From positions 15,188 to 79,187 of the forward strand of contig JAWXCM010000103.1 of NCBI GenBank assembly GCA_034408745.1: a stretch of DNA of 64,000 nt, in the 5' to 3' direction. The stretch comes from JAWXCM01 sp034408745 (GTDB lineage Bacteria; Acidobacteriota; Terriglobia; Bryobacterales; Bryobacteraceae). The notes beneath the pieces were generated by a model that was not told the DNA's origin, did no database searches, and was given only the letters and a program-made list of their open reading frames with translations. Position numbers and translations under genes: made by a program. This document shows positions 47,463 to 57,256 of this stretch, piece after piece; positions within the stretch are counted from its first letter, which is position 1, and every line of letters begins with the position of its first letter.

Positions 47463-48956
47463 TTAACCAGCTGGGATCTCCGGCGACCCCACAGGCAGCC
47501 GGACATGAAACGTGGATCCCTCGCCAGGAGTGCTCCGTACGTCGATTGTGCCGCCGTGGGCACGCACGATCCACGCCACGAAACTCAGTCCCAGCCCGAG
47601 CCCTCGCTCTGGTGAACTGTCGCCGCGAGCCCGCCGGGGTGAGGGGACCCGGTAGAAACGGTCAAAAATAAACGGTAAATGAACCGGCGATATTCCCACG
47701 CCAGTATCGGCGACCAGAAACTCGGCATGATCTCCGGCGGAATACACGGACACGCTCACCGAGCCTCCCGCGCCTGTGTATTTCACCGCGTTCGAGAGCA
47801 GGTTTGAGACCAGCCGCTCCAGCTGAATCCGGTCTCCCTCCATGCATACCGGTTCACAGCGTTCCAGCTTCAGTGTCACCTGCGCACCTTCGGCCGGAAT
47901 CTGGAATTGCTCGACGATATCGGCCACAATACCATCGAAATCAACCGCGTGTTTCTGCAGCTCCAGCTGGCCCGATTCAGCCTGCGACAAAAGCAGAAGC
48001 GCGCGTATCGTCTTGGACAGCCTCTCCACGTCCAGCAGCGCGTTGAGGATAGATTCCTGGTACTGCTCCGGAGTCTTTGCGGCAAGCAACGCCACTTCCA
48101 GCTGGCCACGAATCGCCGTCAGCGGAGTGCGCAGCTCATGCGAGACGTCGGTGGAGAACTGCCGGGTTTGTACAAACGACTCATTCAGCCGCTCCGTCAT
48201 GCGATTGAACGATTCAATCAGCTTGTCGAGCTCGTCATTCACGCCACGCAGGGGAATCTGGACCGTAAGGTTGGAGCTGGTGATGCGTTCCGCTGTCGCG
48301 GCCAGGTCATCGACGGGAACCAGCGCGCGTCCCGCCATGAACCACCCCAGCACAGCGGCACTCAGAATCATTACCGGCGCAATCCAGCCGTAATACCAGC
48401 TGAACTGATTAAGCAGGCGCGCCTCTTCTTCAGTGGAACGTCCAATGGAGATGTAGTACGGCAGGTCGTCTTCCGCGATCATGACACCCGTTCGGACCAT
48501 GTACGCGGTGCCGTGGTTGTCCTTCACCGTCCGCCAGACTGCCTGACTGCGGGCTCTTACGGAGGCGCGAATTTCTTCCGGTGTCTCCTGTGGCAGTTGC
48601 GCGTACTTGGGGCTGACCTCGCGCGTGGCGCCGGTGGCATCGGCCAGCAGGTACACCTGGCGCAGACGGTCGACAATCAGCGATTCTTCCGGATCGCCGC
48701 GGTCGTAGTACCAGTTGATGTCCGGTAGCTGCCCTTTTTTCTTCGGCTTCTCGATGCGCAGGTAGCCCCGGACCGCAGCCCATTCCTCGTTCAGAATGGT
48801 CCGGAATTGCTGGTCGTACAGCGTTCGTATGGTCTGCCGAAAAACCAGCCCAAGAAACGTCAGGAGGATCGCGAAGAACAGCACGTACGTCAGTGTCAGG
48901 CGAAACCGGAGCCCGCCCGTCACCTGCCTGAGCATCCGCCTGACGGTGCGTGTCAT
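47463..48956 (-). CDS. Sensor histidine kinase, heavy-metal (CusS)-like architecture
   Basis: A 497-residue kinase: helix 1 (LTLTYVLFFAILLTFLGLVF), a periplasmic region of about 150 residues, helix 2 (WIAPVMILSAAVLGWFMAG), a HAMP domain, H-box STDVSHELRTPLTAIRGQLEVAL, N-box LVSNLLSNAVKYTG, DTGVGISPVHLPFIFDRFYRV and GLGLGLSFV. It is closest in layout to CusS/CopS metal sensors. It lies 3 bases after the OmpR-type regulator, its certain partner. Confidence 0.9.
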   Translation of the reverse strand: MTRTVRRMLRQVTGGLRFRLTLTYVLFFAILLTFLGLVFRQTIRTLYDQQFRTILNEEWAAVRGYLRIEKPKKKGQLPDINWYYDRGDPEESLIVDRLRQVYLLADATGATREVSPKYAQLPQETPEEIRASVRARSQAVWRTVKDNHGTAYMVRTGVMIAEDDLPYYISIGRSTEEEARLLNQFSWYYGWIAPVMILSAAVLGWFMAGRALVPVDDLAATAERITSSNLTVQIPLRGVNDELDKLIESFNRMTERLNESFVQTRQFSTDVSHELRTPLTAIRGQLEVALLAAKTPEQYQESILNALLDVERLSKTIRALLLLSQAESGQLELQKHAVDFDGIVADIVEQFQIPAEGAQVTLKLERCEPVCMEGDRIQLERLVSNLLSNAVKYTGAGGSVSVSVYSAGDHAEFLVADTGVGISPVHLPFIFDRFYRVPSPRRARGDSSPERGLGLGLSFVAWIVRAHGGTIDVRSTPGEGSTFHVRLPVGSPEIPAG

Positions 48957-48959
48957 GCT

Positions 48960-49652
48960 TTACAGTCTCGAGCCAACCGCCTCGTCCGGCATATCAACCT
49001 TGTAGCCGATGCCCCGAACTGTGTGGATCAGCTTCACGGGCCAGCGGTCGTCGATCTTGCTTCGAAGATGGCGGATGTAGACGTCGACAATGTTGGTCAG
49101 CCCGTCGTAGTCCATGTCCCAGACGTGTTCGACGATCATGGTGCGGCTCAGCGGACGTCCGTGATTTCGCATCATGTATTCGAGGATGCTGAATTCCTTG
49201 GGCGCAAGGTCAATGGCCTCACCATTACGGGTAACGCGGCGACGCACGGAATCGACCACCAGATCTCCGAGCTGCATCCGCTCCGGGGTTGGTTGCCCGC
49301 GCCGCAGCAGCACGCGCACACGGGCCAGTAGCTCCGCGAATGCAAAGGGCTTCACCAGGTAATCGTCGGCGCCGGTCTCAAGACCCTTGACGCGGTCGTT
49401 GACTGTGCCTCGTGCGCTGAGAATCAGCACGGGAGGGCTTGTCTTACGATTACGGATCTTCTCGAGCACGCGCAGCCCGTCCATGTCGGGCAGCATCATG
49501 TCGAGAATGATCATGTCGTAATCGGTGCCGTGCACCATCTCGAGTGCCGCGGTGCCATCGCCCGCCACATCAATGGCGTAACCTGCACTCTCGAGACCAC
49601 GTTGCAGAAAGTCCGCAATCCGCTTCTCGTCTTCGACGACCAGAAATCGCAT
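48960..49652 (-). CDS. OmpR-family response regulator
   Basis: A 230-residue regulator starting at ATG 49652 with a GAGGGG ribosome binding site; the in-frame ATG at 49676 has none. The receiver (MRFLVVEDEKRIADFLQRGLE, phosphoacceptor in IILDMMLPDMDG, K in YLVKPFAFAEL) is joined to a winged-helix domain (LAPKEFSILEYMMRNHGRPLSRTMIVEHVWD, HTVRGIGYKVD). It pairs with the following kinase. No metal-transport gene is adjacent, so the regulon is unknown. Confidence 0.92.
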   Translation of the reverse strand: MRFLVVEDEKRIADFLQRGLESAGYAIDVAGDGTAALEMVHGTDYDMIILDMMLPDMDGLRVLEKIRNRKTSPPVLILSARGTVNDRVKGLETGADDYLVKPFAFAELLARVRVLLRRGQPTPERMQLGDLVVDSVRRRVTRNGEAIDLAPKEFSILEYMMRNHGRPLSRTMIVEHVWDMDYDGLTNIVDVYIRHLRSKIDDRWPVKLIHTVRGIGYKVDMPDEAVGSRL

Positions 49653-49704
49653 GTTCCCCTCCACGATAGCTGACACGCGTCAGGCGCGTCAGGTTTCCAT
49701 GGAG

Positions 49705-50850
49705 TTAATCTCCGGAGATACGTCGAGGCTCTGGAGACGCCGGCCAGATGCTGCCGAGTCGCAGTTCAGGCAGGTTCCAGTTGTGGCGCAGCCAGGAAAG
49801 GCCGAGCATCAGCAGTACTAGTCCGACTGACACGGCAACGCATTGAGAGTTGGTGAGAGCTTCTTTCCAGCTGCCGAACCAACGGCCATACACCAGCTCA
49901 ATATGCACCCAGTACACCAGCAGCGACGTGGTTCCAAGCTGCCGAAGGGGGCTCCAGCCGTTGCCCGCTCCGTGGTGTGTCCACAGGAAAGCAAGCGACA
50001 GAACCACCAGAATCACACCGAACTTGATGAAAATCAGACCAGGGCTGTTCAACCAGAAATCGACTGCCGGATAAAGAGAATACGGGAGATTGGAAAAGTA
50101 TTGCGCGGAAATTATTAGACCGAAACCGACAATTGCCGACCACTGCATAACGCGATGCATCTGGTCCTGCGTAACCAGCCGCAGAATGCTCCCGCATCCG
50201 AGGCCAAACGCCACAAACGCCGCCCATGGAAAGAAGCTGAAGTAGCGGCCGTCAGGGACCAGATAAAGCTGAGCGGTCTCGGGAAGCGAAGGCCCGATTA
50301 GAGAGATGAGAGGCGAGGCGGCGGCAATCGCGGCACCAGCGATGAATCCCGCATGAATGCGTTGCACCGTGCTAATCATCGCGAATACAGACATTGCCAG
50401 TACGGCGGCGCCCATGCAGTTCAGGATGTCGACTTTCAGCAGATCCACAGCGGGACTCTGAGGCCAGGCGAACAGCCACAACTGAAGCCGGAACGCGAAG
50501 GCGATCGCGAAGAAATATCCGGCGCGTTTCAGCGCCGTGCGCCACCGGCTCACGGGCCTGGCACCCTTACGTTCGCGCCCATCCATGCCGAAGGCCAGCG
50601 TCACGCCCATCAGGAAGAGGAATATCGCCGGTGTGATTCCGCCGATAAATTGCGAAATTACCCATGGTCCAGAGTCGCGCAAATCCGTGCGTCCGAAGGA
50701 ATGGAATACGTGGCCCTGCAGCATAATCATCGCTGCCAGTCCGCGCGTCCAGTCAAGGAAAGGCAGCCGTCCGCCGAGCTTCTTTGGTGCTACAGACTGA
50801 TCGTCGCGTGTCTCTGCACGCTCTGTTGTGAGTGGCTCCGTTCGTGTCAC
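49705..50850 (-). CDS. DUF1624/HGSNAT-like membrane acyltransferase
   Basis: A 381-residue polytopic protein. RLPFLDWTRGLAAMIMLQGHVFHSF at the start holds the histidine of the heparan-glucosaminide acetyltransferase catalytic site and matches DUF1624/YeiB-like proteins. About nine more helices follow, including LGTTSLLVYWVHIELVYG. It likely transfers an acetyl group across the membrane to a sugar. It overlaps the LolA-like gene by 4 bases, making an operon. Confidence 0.8.
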   Translation of the reverse strand: MTRTEPLTTERAETRDDQSVAPKKLGGRLPFLDWTRGLAAMIMLQGHVFHSFGRTDLRDSGPWVISQFIGGITPAIFLFLMGVTLAFGMDGRERKGARPVSRWRTALKRAGYFFAIAFAFRLQLWLFAWPQSPAVDLLKVDILNCMGAAVLAMSVFAMISTVQRIHAGFIAGAAIAAASPLISLIGPSLPETAQLYLVPDGRYFSFFPWAAFVAFGLGCGSILRLVTQDQMHRVMQWSAIVGFGLIISAQYFSNLPYSLYPAVDFWLNSPGLIFIKFGVILVVLSLAFLWTHHGAGNGWSPLRQLGTTSLLVYWVHIELVYGRWFGSWKEALTNSQCVAVSVGLVLLMLGLSWLRHNWNLPELRLGSIWPASPEPRRISGD

Positions 50851-51527
50851 TTGTTAAGAACTTCCCTCTTAGTGCCTTTCGGCACCTTGAGTTTTAGAGA
50901 ATCTTCCGTCAGTCCCGGATTCAGCTTAATGTCGGAGTACGTGAAAAGGTAGTAATCCCCCGAAGGTTCCAGGAACTGTTGCTGCACAGGATAGGTGCCG
51001 GAATCGTCAATCCACAGCACCACGTTCTGTAGTTTCTCTTTCAGCTTGACGTTGCGTGGCGTCAGTTGCAGTTTAAAGGCCTTTTGCCCGGCTACGGTCT
51101 CTTCGCCCAGCAACTTAATGTCGTAGTTGGCCCTCAGATCCCGCCCGGCCGCGCCGAAGCCAACCAGCAGAAACTGGTCCACCAGCTGACCCTGCTTTCC
51201 CAGGTCGTAAACCTGGACGGTGTGGAGGCGGGGAAGGTAAATTTCGGCGGTCCGCCCCCGAAATGCCATCAGCTTCGGGTCAGGCTTCATAATTTCCATG
51301 AAGACCTGTAGTTCTTTCCCACTCTTGCGGAGGCGAATCGTACCGGATTCTACCTGTTTCTCATCCAGGACCCTGGTGTAGGTGACCCGGTTGATGCTCG
51401 CCGTCATGGAACTGAACTTCGGCGAAGCGCTGTCCATTTTGGCCAGCACCTCGTCTGAAGTGACCGCGCCCAGAGACAGCACACTCGCCGCCGCTGCCGT
51501 TAAAGCTGTGAAAATTCGAAAACTCAT
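50847..51527 (-). CDS. LolA-like outer-membrane lipoprotein sorting protein
   Basis: A 226-residue periplasmic protein with a signal sequence (RIFTALTAAAASVLSLGAV) and a LolA/LolB beta-barrel-like sequence: MASINRVTYTRVLDEKQVESGTIRLRKSGKE-type strands, TAEIYLPRLHTVQVYDLGKQG, and YYLFTYSDIKLNPGLTEDSLKLKVPKG at the end. It may carry lipoproteins or another lipid. It is the second gene of an operon with a small membrane protein before it and DUF1624 after it. Confidence 0.8.
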   Translation of the reverse strand: MSFRIFTALTAAAASVLSLGAVTSDEVLAKMDSASPKFSSMTASINRVTYTRVLDEKQVESGTIRLRKSGKELQVFMEIMKPDPKLMAFRGRTAEIYLPRLHTVQVYDLGKQGQLVDQFLLVGFGAAGRDLRANYDIKLLGEETVAGQKAFKLQLTPRNVKLKEKLQNVVLWIDDSGTYPVQQQFLEPSGDYYLFTYSDIKLNPGLTEDSLKLKVPKGTKREVLNK

Positions 51528-51541
51528 GAAATCTCGCTGGC

Positions 51542-51877
51542 TCAGGGCTTGGTGTAAGCCATGTAGCCCTGAACTTCGCGCTCACTCCCCAACAGGGGTT
51601 CTACACGGACTACCGTTTCGCGCTCTCCGAAACGGGACTTGAGTTCGCGCTCTACTTTCGCGCCGCGCTCACCCTCTGCCACAGAGTCCAGCAATTGCGG
51701 TTCCAACCAGAAAACCTTTGCTCCATGTTCAGCCGGCATTCGAACAATGTTCGATGGCTTCGGCTGATCGCGGAACAGTTCGCGTGGTGTAAGGAACACA
51801 AAGGCGAGGATCAGTACCACCATCAAGTCATATTGCCATGTGGCCCGCGCATAGTCCCAAAGCAGAAAGCGTTTCAT
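51542..51877 (-). CDS. Small membrane-anchored hypothetical protein
   Basis: A 111-residue protein starting MKRFLLWDYARATWQYDLMVVLILAFVFLTPRELF: one membrane helix, then a charged periplasmic domain ending VQGYMAYTKP. ATG 51877 has an AAAGG ribosome binding site; the in-frame ATG 51901 lacks one. It lies 14 bases before the LolA-like gene and may assist it. No family is recognised. Confidence 0.65.
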   Translation of the reverse strand: MKRFLLWDYARATWQYDLMVVLILAFVFLTPRELFRDQPKPSNIVRMPAEHGAKVFWLEPQLLDSVAEGERGAKVERELKSRFGERETVVRVEPLLGSEREVQGYMAYTKP

Positions 51878-51987
51878 CGCGGACCTTTCAGCACTCGCCA
51901 TTTCGACGATCAGTGTAGCACGGAGGTTACGTCGAACTTGCTTAGGCTCAAGTCTTTACGTACCTTAATCCTGGTCTTACAGTCGCG

Positions 51988-51999
51988 TACACTGCTCAT
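51988..51999 (+). promoter_or_regulatory. -10-like box 6 bases before the gamma-glutamyltransferase ATG
   Basis: TACACT (51988-51993) is followed by exactly 6 bases and then ATG 52000, predicting a leaderless or nearly leaderless transcript. No purine-rich ribosome binding site lies in the 6 bases. No convincing -35 was found. Confidence 0.35.
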
Positions 52000-53685
52000 A
52001 TGCGCTACGTGCTTGTGGTGATTGCCACGTGTTTTCTGCTCCCCGGCCAGGAGGTCTCTCAAAGCGGACTCCTGCTGAAAGCCGCCCGGCCCATGGTGAG
52101 TCAGCCCGAACGGGCACGCAAAGCGATGATCGCCAGCGCGCACGAACTGGCTTCCCAGGCGGGCCTGCTGATTTTGCAGCGAGGAGGCAATGCCGTCGAT
52201 GCGGCGGTGGCCGTCGGCTTCGCGCTCGCAGTGGTGCACCCGGAGGCGGGCAACATCGGCGGCGGCGGGTACATGGTGGTGCGCATGTCCGATGGCCGAA
52301 CCCGCGCTTTCGACTACAAGGAAATGGCGCCGGCTCTCGCCACGCCCGACGCCTACAGGAATCCGGAGGACATTCGTGTGGGCTATAAGGCGTCGGCGGT
52401 CCCAGGCACCGTGGCCGGAATGGCGATGGCGCATGCGAAGTTCGGACGGCTCCCCTGGCGAGCGGTGCTGGAACCTGCCTGGAAACTCGCGCGAGACGGC
52501 TTCCCGGCATCGCAGCGGATGGAACTGATCCTGGCCCTGCAGGTTCCGGTGATGAAGACGTTCCCGGACACGGCGCGAGTGTTCCTCCATGGCGGAGAGA
52601 CGCCTCTGAAACAAGGCGAAATAGTGAAGCAGCCGGATCTGGCCAGAACCATCCGGCGAATCCAGACCAAAGGCTGGCGCGAATTCTATGAGGGAGAAAC
52701 AGCCCGGATGATCGATGCCGACATGCGGGCGCACAACGGGACAATTCGAATCGAGGATCTGAAAAAGTACGCCGCAAAGGAGCTCGATCCGCTGCAGGGC
52801 ACGTACCGTGGCTACAAAATTTTGACCATTCCGCCGTCGTCTTCGGGCGGGTTCACCCTCATCTCGATGCTCAACATACTGGAGCAGTTCCCGATGCCGC
52901 TGGGCGAGGAGGGTTCGTTCCGCTCCCGGCACCTGCTGGTGGAGGCCATGCGCCGGGCGTTTCGGGATCGCGCGGAGTTCTCCGCTGACCCGGCATTCTT
53001 CGAGGTTCCGGTGAGCCGCCTCATTTCTAAGGAACACTCGAAACAACTCGCGGCCGACATCAAGACCGACAAGGCCACTCCGAGTGCGTCACTGGCCGGA
53101 GCGGCGCAGGCGTCCAATGGCGTCGAGTCCGATGACACCACGCACTTCAGCGTCGTCGATGAGTCGGGCAACATCGTCTCGAACACCTACACGCTCAACG
53201 GATTCTACGGCTCGCAGGTGATTCCCAAAGGCACAGGTGTGCTGATGAATGACATCATGGGCGGCTTCAGCACAAGTCTCAAATCGCGCAATGTGATGGC
53301 GCCCGGCAAACGCCCTGTTTCGTCGATGACGCCCACCGTGGTGCTGTATCCCGACGGTCGCACGTTTCTCGCGCTCGGCTCCCCGGGCTCCCAGACGATT
53401 CCGAATACTGTCGTGCAGACGCTGGTGAACATGATCGACTACAAGATGAGCCTGCGCGATGCCGTCGAGTTCCCCCGGATCCACCATCAGTTCCAGCCCG
53501 ACAAGATCGATCTGGAACCCGCCGGGATCATCCTCGACGTCGCTGAGAAGCTGAAAGCCGCGGGTTACCGCATCGACACACGCCCTCGCTCGCAGGGCGA
53601 TGTGCATGCCGTTGGAATCGCCGAAGACGGTTGGCGCGTCGGCTGGTCTGACGGTCGCCGTGGCGGGCGCGCCGCCGGATACTAA
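52000..53685 (+). CDS. ggt: Gamma-glutamyltransferase
   Basis: A 561-residue Ntn-hydrolase. A signal peptide (YVLVVIATCFLLPGQ) leads into MIASAHELASQAGLLILQRGGNAVDAAVAVGFALAVVHPEAGNIGGGGYMVV. The nucleophile threonine is in DDTTHFSVVDESGN, where the precursor is cut into two chains, and substrate residues occur in SSMTPTVVLYPDG and GSPGSQTIPNTV. It cleaves glutathione and other gamma-glutamyl compounds in the periplasm. The 3' end overlaps the S1/P1 nuclease gene by 4 bases. Confidence 0.94.
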   Translation: MRYVLVVIATCFLLPGQEVSQSGLLLKAARPMVSQPERARKAMIASAHELASQAGLLILQRGGNAVDAAVAVGFALAVVHPEAGNIGGGGYMVVRMSDGRTRAFDYKEMAPALATPDAYRNPEDIRVGYKASAVPGTVAGMAMAHAKFGRLPWRAVLEPAWKLARDGFPASQRMELILALQVPVMKTFPDTARVFLHGGETPLKQGEIVKQPDLARTIRRIQTKGWREFYEGETARMIDADMRAHNGTIRIEDLKKYAAKELDPLQGTYRGYKILTIPPSSSGGFTLISMLNILEQFPMPLGEEGSFRSRHLLVEAMRRAFRDRAEFSADPAFFEVPVSRLISKEHSKQLAADIKTDKATPSASLAGAAQASNGVESDDTTHFSVVDESGNIVSNTYTLNGFYGSQVIPKGTGVLMNDIMGGFSTSLKSRNVMAPGKRPVSSMTPTVVLYPDGRTFLALGSPGSQTIPNTVVQTLVNMIDYKMSLRDAVEFPRIHHQFQPDKIDLEPAGIILDVAEKLKAAGYRIDTRPRSQGDVHAVGIAEDGWRVGWSDGRRGGRAAGY

Positions 53686-54614
53686 TCGAACTTCTCGTTG
53701 AGAATCGCAGCGAGACGGTAGGCGCCCATCGCTCCGTGCTGCAGGGCGGCCGCCCGGGCCTTTGCTTTGTAGTCGGCCGGAAGACGCAGAGGCTTTTCCC
53801 GGTCGCGGCAGTTGCCCTGAAAGGAATAGACCACGTTCTGCGAGAGGTCGATGCCTTCGCGGATCCAGTTCTCGGGCTTCACGTCCACTTTCTTCGGCAT
53901 GGCGAGGTGGTCCTGGAGACTGGCGGCGAGGCGTGCCACCGTGCCCTCCTCGGCATTGGTACCGAGAATGTTGTCCCAAAGCGAATGCAGGTTCCGGTCT
54001 TCGGCCAGATAGCAGCCGTTGCCGCCCTTGTCCTGCTCCGTGGCTCCCCCCGCATTCCTGTAGAACCGCGAGACTGTGTGCAACGGCTGGTGTACGTCCG
54101 AGATCAGGTGCAGCAACCACGGCAGCGCGTAGATCTCCTCCGGGGTCACCGGCCCATCCTTCCGAAGCACTTTCAGCAGGCGTCGAATCTCACTCAATGC
54201 GTTGGCCGGCTCAATGGGTTCGTTTCGAAATTCGGCCGGAACCGGCGAGTTGATGTAGTGCCAGTTTTGATGCCGCAGCATGTCTGGAAAACCCGGCAGC
54301 GCGGGTCCGGATTTGGTTTTTGAAGTGTCGGCAAAACGCGCGTCACCTTTGATCACGTCCGGCCACACCGAGGCCGCTGTGAACGCGTTTCGCGCGATGT
54401 CGGTCGAATCCAGCGCCAGGCCCTTCGAGAACATATCCCGGTAGTCGGGATGTGCCTTCAGGATGGCTTCCACGCGGACGCGGGCCTTAGGCGTCAGATA
54501 GTTGTACGCCAGAAATGTAATCGCGCGATGTCCAGTCGCATTCCAGGCAAGGAGCGACGGACTGTAGACCAGGAGCAGCGCAACAACCGCGCGCAACATC
54601 GGAGATGGCAACAT
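53682..54614 (-). CDS. Secreted S1/P1-type nuclease
   Basis: A 310-residue nuclease. After a signal peptide the mature N-terminus is WNATGHRAITFLAYNYL; the Trp and the following His are metal ligands in this family. ALDSTDIARNAFTAASVWPDVIK, WHYINSP, LPWLLHLISDVHQPLHTV and GGNGCYLAEDRNLHSLWD supply the remaining ligands of the three-zinc site. It degrades single-stranded nucleic acids outside the cell. It follows the M23 peptidase gene by 18 bases. Confidence 0.9.
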   Translation of the reverse strand: MLPSPMLRAVVALLLVYSPSLLAWNATGHRAITFLAYNYLTPKARVRVEAILKAHPDYRDMFSKGLALDSTDIARNAFTAASVWPDVIKGDARFADTSKTKSGPALPGFPDMLRHQNWHYINSPVPAEFRNEPIEPANALSEIRRLLKVLRKDGPVTPEEIYALPWLLHLISDVHQPLHTVSRFYRNAGGATEQDKGGNGCYLAEDRNLHSLWDNILGTNAEEGTVARLAASLQDHLAMPKKVDVKPENWIREGIDLSQNVVYSFQGNCRDREKPLRLPADYKAKARAAALQHGAMGAYRLAAILNEKFD

Positions 54615-54632
54615 AGGAAACTGAAGGATAGC

Positions 54633-55544
<912 letters not shown>

Positions 55545-55615
55545 TCCGGTTGGTGCCTGACGGTGCAAAATGGTGGCGACTTTTCGAGCCATCTGTAGGA
55601 TGTGTACAATCGCGA

Positions 55616-55987
55616 TCACCGCGCCTCATGACCCCGCAGGAGCACCAGCGGCACGCGTTCCGGAGTGACCACGCTCGCGTGCCCGCCCCATTCCTGACCG
55701 GTGCCCATCGTGCGGAGCACCAGTGGCGTGATGTTTCCCGGAATCGCCGGATGGACCCGAAAGAGAATCACGCCGCTCCTTTCCAGCGGTTGCCGGCGTT
55801 GGATCGCGAGCTGCCAGAAATCCTTGTCGAGAGTCAGCAGGACCCGGCCCTCCGTCTCCGCGAGATCCAGTAGTGCAAGGTCGCCCGTGCCGGGGGCATC
55901 GGTGCGAGCCCAGGTCGCGTCGTGACCAGAATACCTCAGCGCCGCGACGGCTGCCAGCGGGAAGTTCTCATCCGCGAGCAATCGCAT
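55616..55987 (-). CDS. DUF5615 PIN-like toxin
   Basis: A 123-residue protein. MRLLADENFPLAAVAALRYSGHDATWAR and VLLTLDKDFWQLAIQRRQPLERSGVILFRV are the DUF5615 (Mut7-C/PIN-like) signature with catalytic-type Asp and Glu residues. DUF5615 proteins are usually paired with DUF433 antitoxins, as here. ATG 55987 shares a base with the antitoxin stop (TGATG); the in-frame extension to 56047 lies within the antitoxin gene and is rejected. A likely ribonuclease, held inactive by the partner. Confidence 0.86.
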   Translation of the reverse strand: MRLLADENFPLAAVAALRYSGHDATWARTDAPGTGDLALLDLAETEGRVLLTLDKDFWQLAIQRRQPLERSGVILFRVHPAIPGNITPLVLRTMGTGQEWGGHASVVTPERVPLVLLRGHEAR

Positions 55988-56217
55988 CAGACAGGCAACA
56001 GATATGCTTTGTACTCGTGAGCGAGGTGGCTGGCGTAAGCCAGGCACGCGAGGATGTCATCGTGCGTCAACCCCGGATAGTTGGCAAGGATGGTGTCCTC
56101 CGCCTCCCCGGCCGCGAGCAGGTCCAGGATGAACTCGGCGGCTAGCCGGGTTCCTCGGACGACTGGTTTGCCCGCCAGGACTTCGGGATCGATCACGATG
56201 CGATCAGGCCACGACAT
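55987..56217 (-). CDS. DUF433 antitoxin
   Basis: A 76-residue protein: MSWPDRIVIDPEVLAGKPVVRGTRLAAEFILDLLAAGEAEDTILANYPGLTHDDILACLAYASHLAHEY. The I-x-x-D-P-x-x-x-x-G-K-P-x-x-x-G-T-R pattern is the DUF433 hallmark, a helix-turn-helix that also binds DNA. GTG 56235 is an alternative start 6 codons upstream. ATG 56217 is chosen because a -10-like TATTAT ends 6 bases before it, a leaderless arrangement like that of the vapB gene. Confidence 0.86.
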   Translation of the reverse strand: MSWPDRIVIDPEVLAGKPVVRGTRLAAEFILDLLAAGEAEDTILANYPGLTHDDILACLAYASHLAHEYKAYLLPV

Positions 56218-56223
56218 GCCTTG

Positions 56224-56229
56224 ATAATA
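56224..56229 (-). promoter_or_regulatory. -10 box of the DUF433/DUF5615 operon
   Basis: TATTAT on the minus strand (56229-56224) differs from consensus at one position and is followed by 6 bases, then ATG 56217. The spacing matches that at vapB (1644-1649, ATG 1656). No strong -35 is seen. Confidence 0.4.
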
Positions 56230-56361
56230 CTCCACTACACCGAATTAACGCCCAGTCGCCCAACGTCCAGGCATCTGCTCAATGGCCCTGTCGCGCGCCT
56301 CCGCTTTCCGGCCACAGGCGATCCTTCATCTCATCAAGGCACGGGCGACACACGAATTTCA

Positions 56362-56532
<171 letters not shown>

Positions 56533-56596
56533 GAGGCGCACGTGGGGACTTCCACAACATAACACACCCGCCACGCCAGGCGCATCGCTTTCCAGC

Positions 56597-57256
56597 TCAG
56601 CGTTTCTCGAAAATTCCAATCCACTGAACTTCGGGAATAAAGTCGGTCACGCTGATGGCCTTGAGCCCGTAGCCTTCAATCTCTCTGACGAACTCGGCCC
56701 GCGTGAGGCGGATGTGTTGAAGCGCCCGCCCGCCGCTCATCGACTTCTCATTCTTCTCGTACTCGACAATGGCCAACTGGCCCCCCGGGCGGAGCGCCTT
56801 CGCAATGCTGTCGAGCATTTGCTTCGGAAAGTCGAAGTGATGATAGGCGTCGAGGATCAGGGCACGGTCGATGCTGCCCGACGGGAGTTCCACACTCTTC
56901 TCGTTGCCCTCGACGTACCTGACGTTGGACAGCGCGGTGTTACGTTCCTTCGCCTGCTTCAGGAAATCAGGAAAAATGTCCTCGGCCCAGACGGTTCCGG
57001 CCGGTCCGACGGCTTTGCTGAGATGCGGCAGCATGTAGCCGACGGCTGTACCGATGTCAGCAACGCTCATACCCTGCCTGATGTCGAGCCGCTTTATGAG
57101 TTCCGCGGGCTTCTGCCTGACGTCGCGGCCCTCATCCCCGAGGGTGGTGGCGACGCGCTTACGAGAGTCTTCGTCGCGATATCCGGCGTTGGCTTCCCTC
57201 GCCACCTGCGCCGACAGTGTGGCGCCGAGCGCTGCTAATACAAACACGAGTTTCAT
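56597..57256 (-). CDS. Exported class I SAM-dependent methyltransferase
   Basis: A 219-residue protein with a clear signal peptide (MKLVFVLAALGATLSAQ) before a Rossmann methyltransferase: SVADIGTAVGYMLPHLSKAVGPAG (motif I, with IGTAVGY in place of the usual GxGxG), VWAEDIFPDFLKQA, SIDRALILDAYHHFDFP and GGQLAIVEYEK. Exported SAM methyltransferases are puzzling because SAM is cytoplasmic, yet several acidobacterial genes share this layout. It overlaps the homoserine dehydrogenase gene by 4 bases and is cotranscribed with it. The substrate is unknown. Confidence 0.82.
   Translation of the reverse strand: MKLVFVLAALGATLSAQVAREANAGYRDEDSRKRVATTLGDEGRDVRQKPAELIKRLDIRQGMSVADIGTAVGYMLPHLSKAVGPAGTVWAEDIFPDFLKQAKERNTALSNVRYVEGNEKSVELPSGSIDRALILDAYHHFDFPKQMLDSIAKALRPGGQLAIVEYEKNEKSMSGGRALQHIRLTRAEFVREIEGYGLKAISVTDFIPEVQWIGIFEKR

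Noticed and set aside
51910..53046. A 378-codon minus-strand frame
   Set aside because: It is a shadow of gamma-glutamyltransferase with no ribosome binding site or family features.
55550..55873. A 107-codon plus-strand frame in the toxin cassette
   Set aside because: It is antisense to the DUF5615 gene and has low-quality composition.
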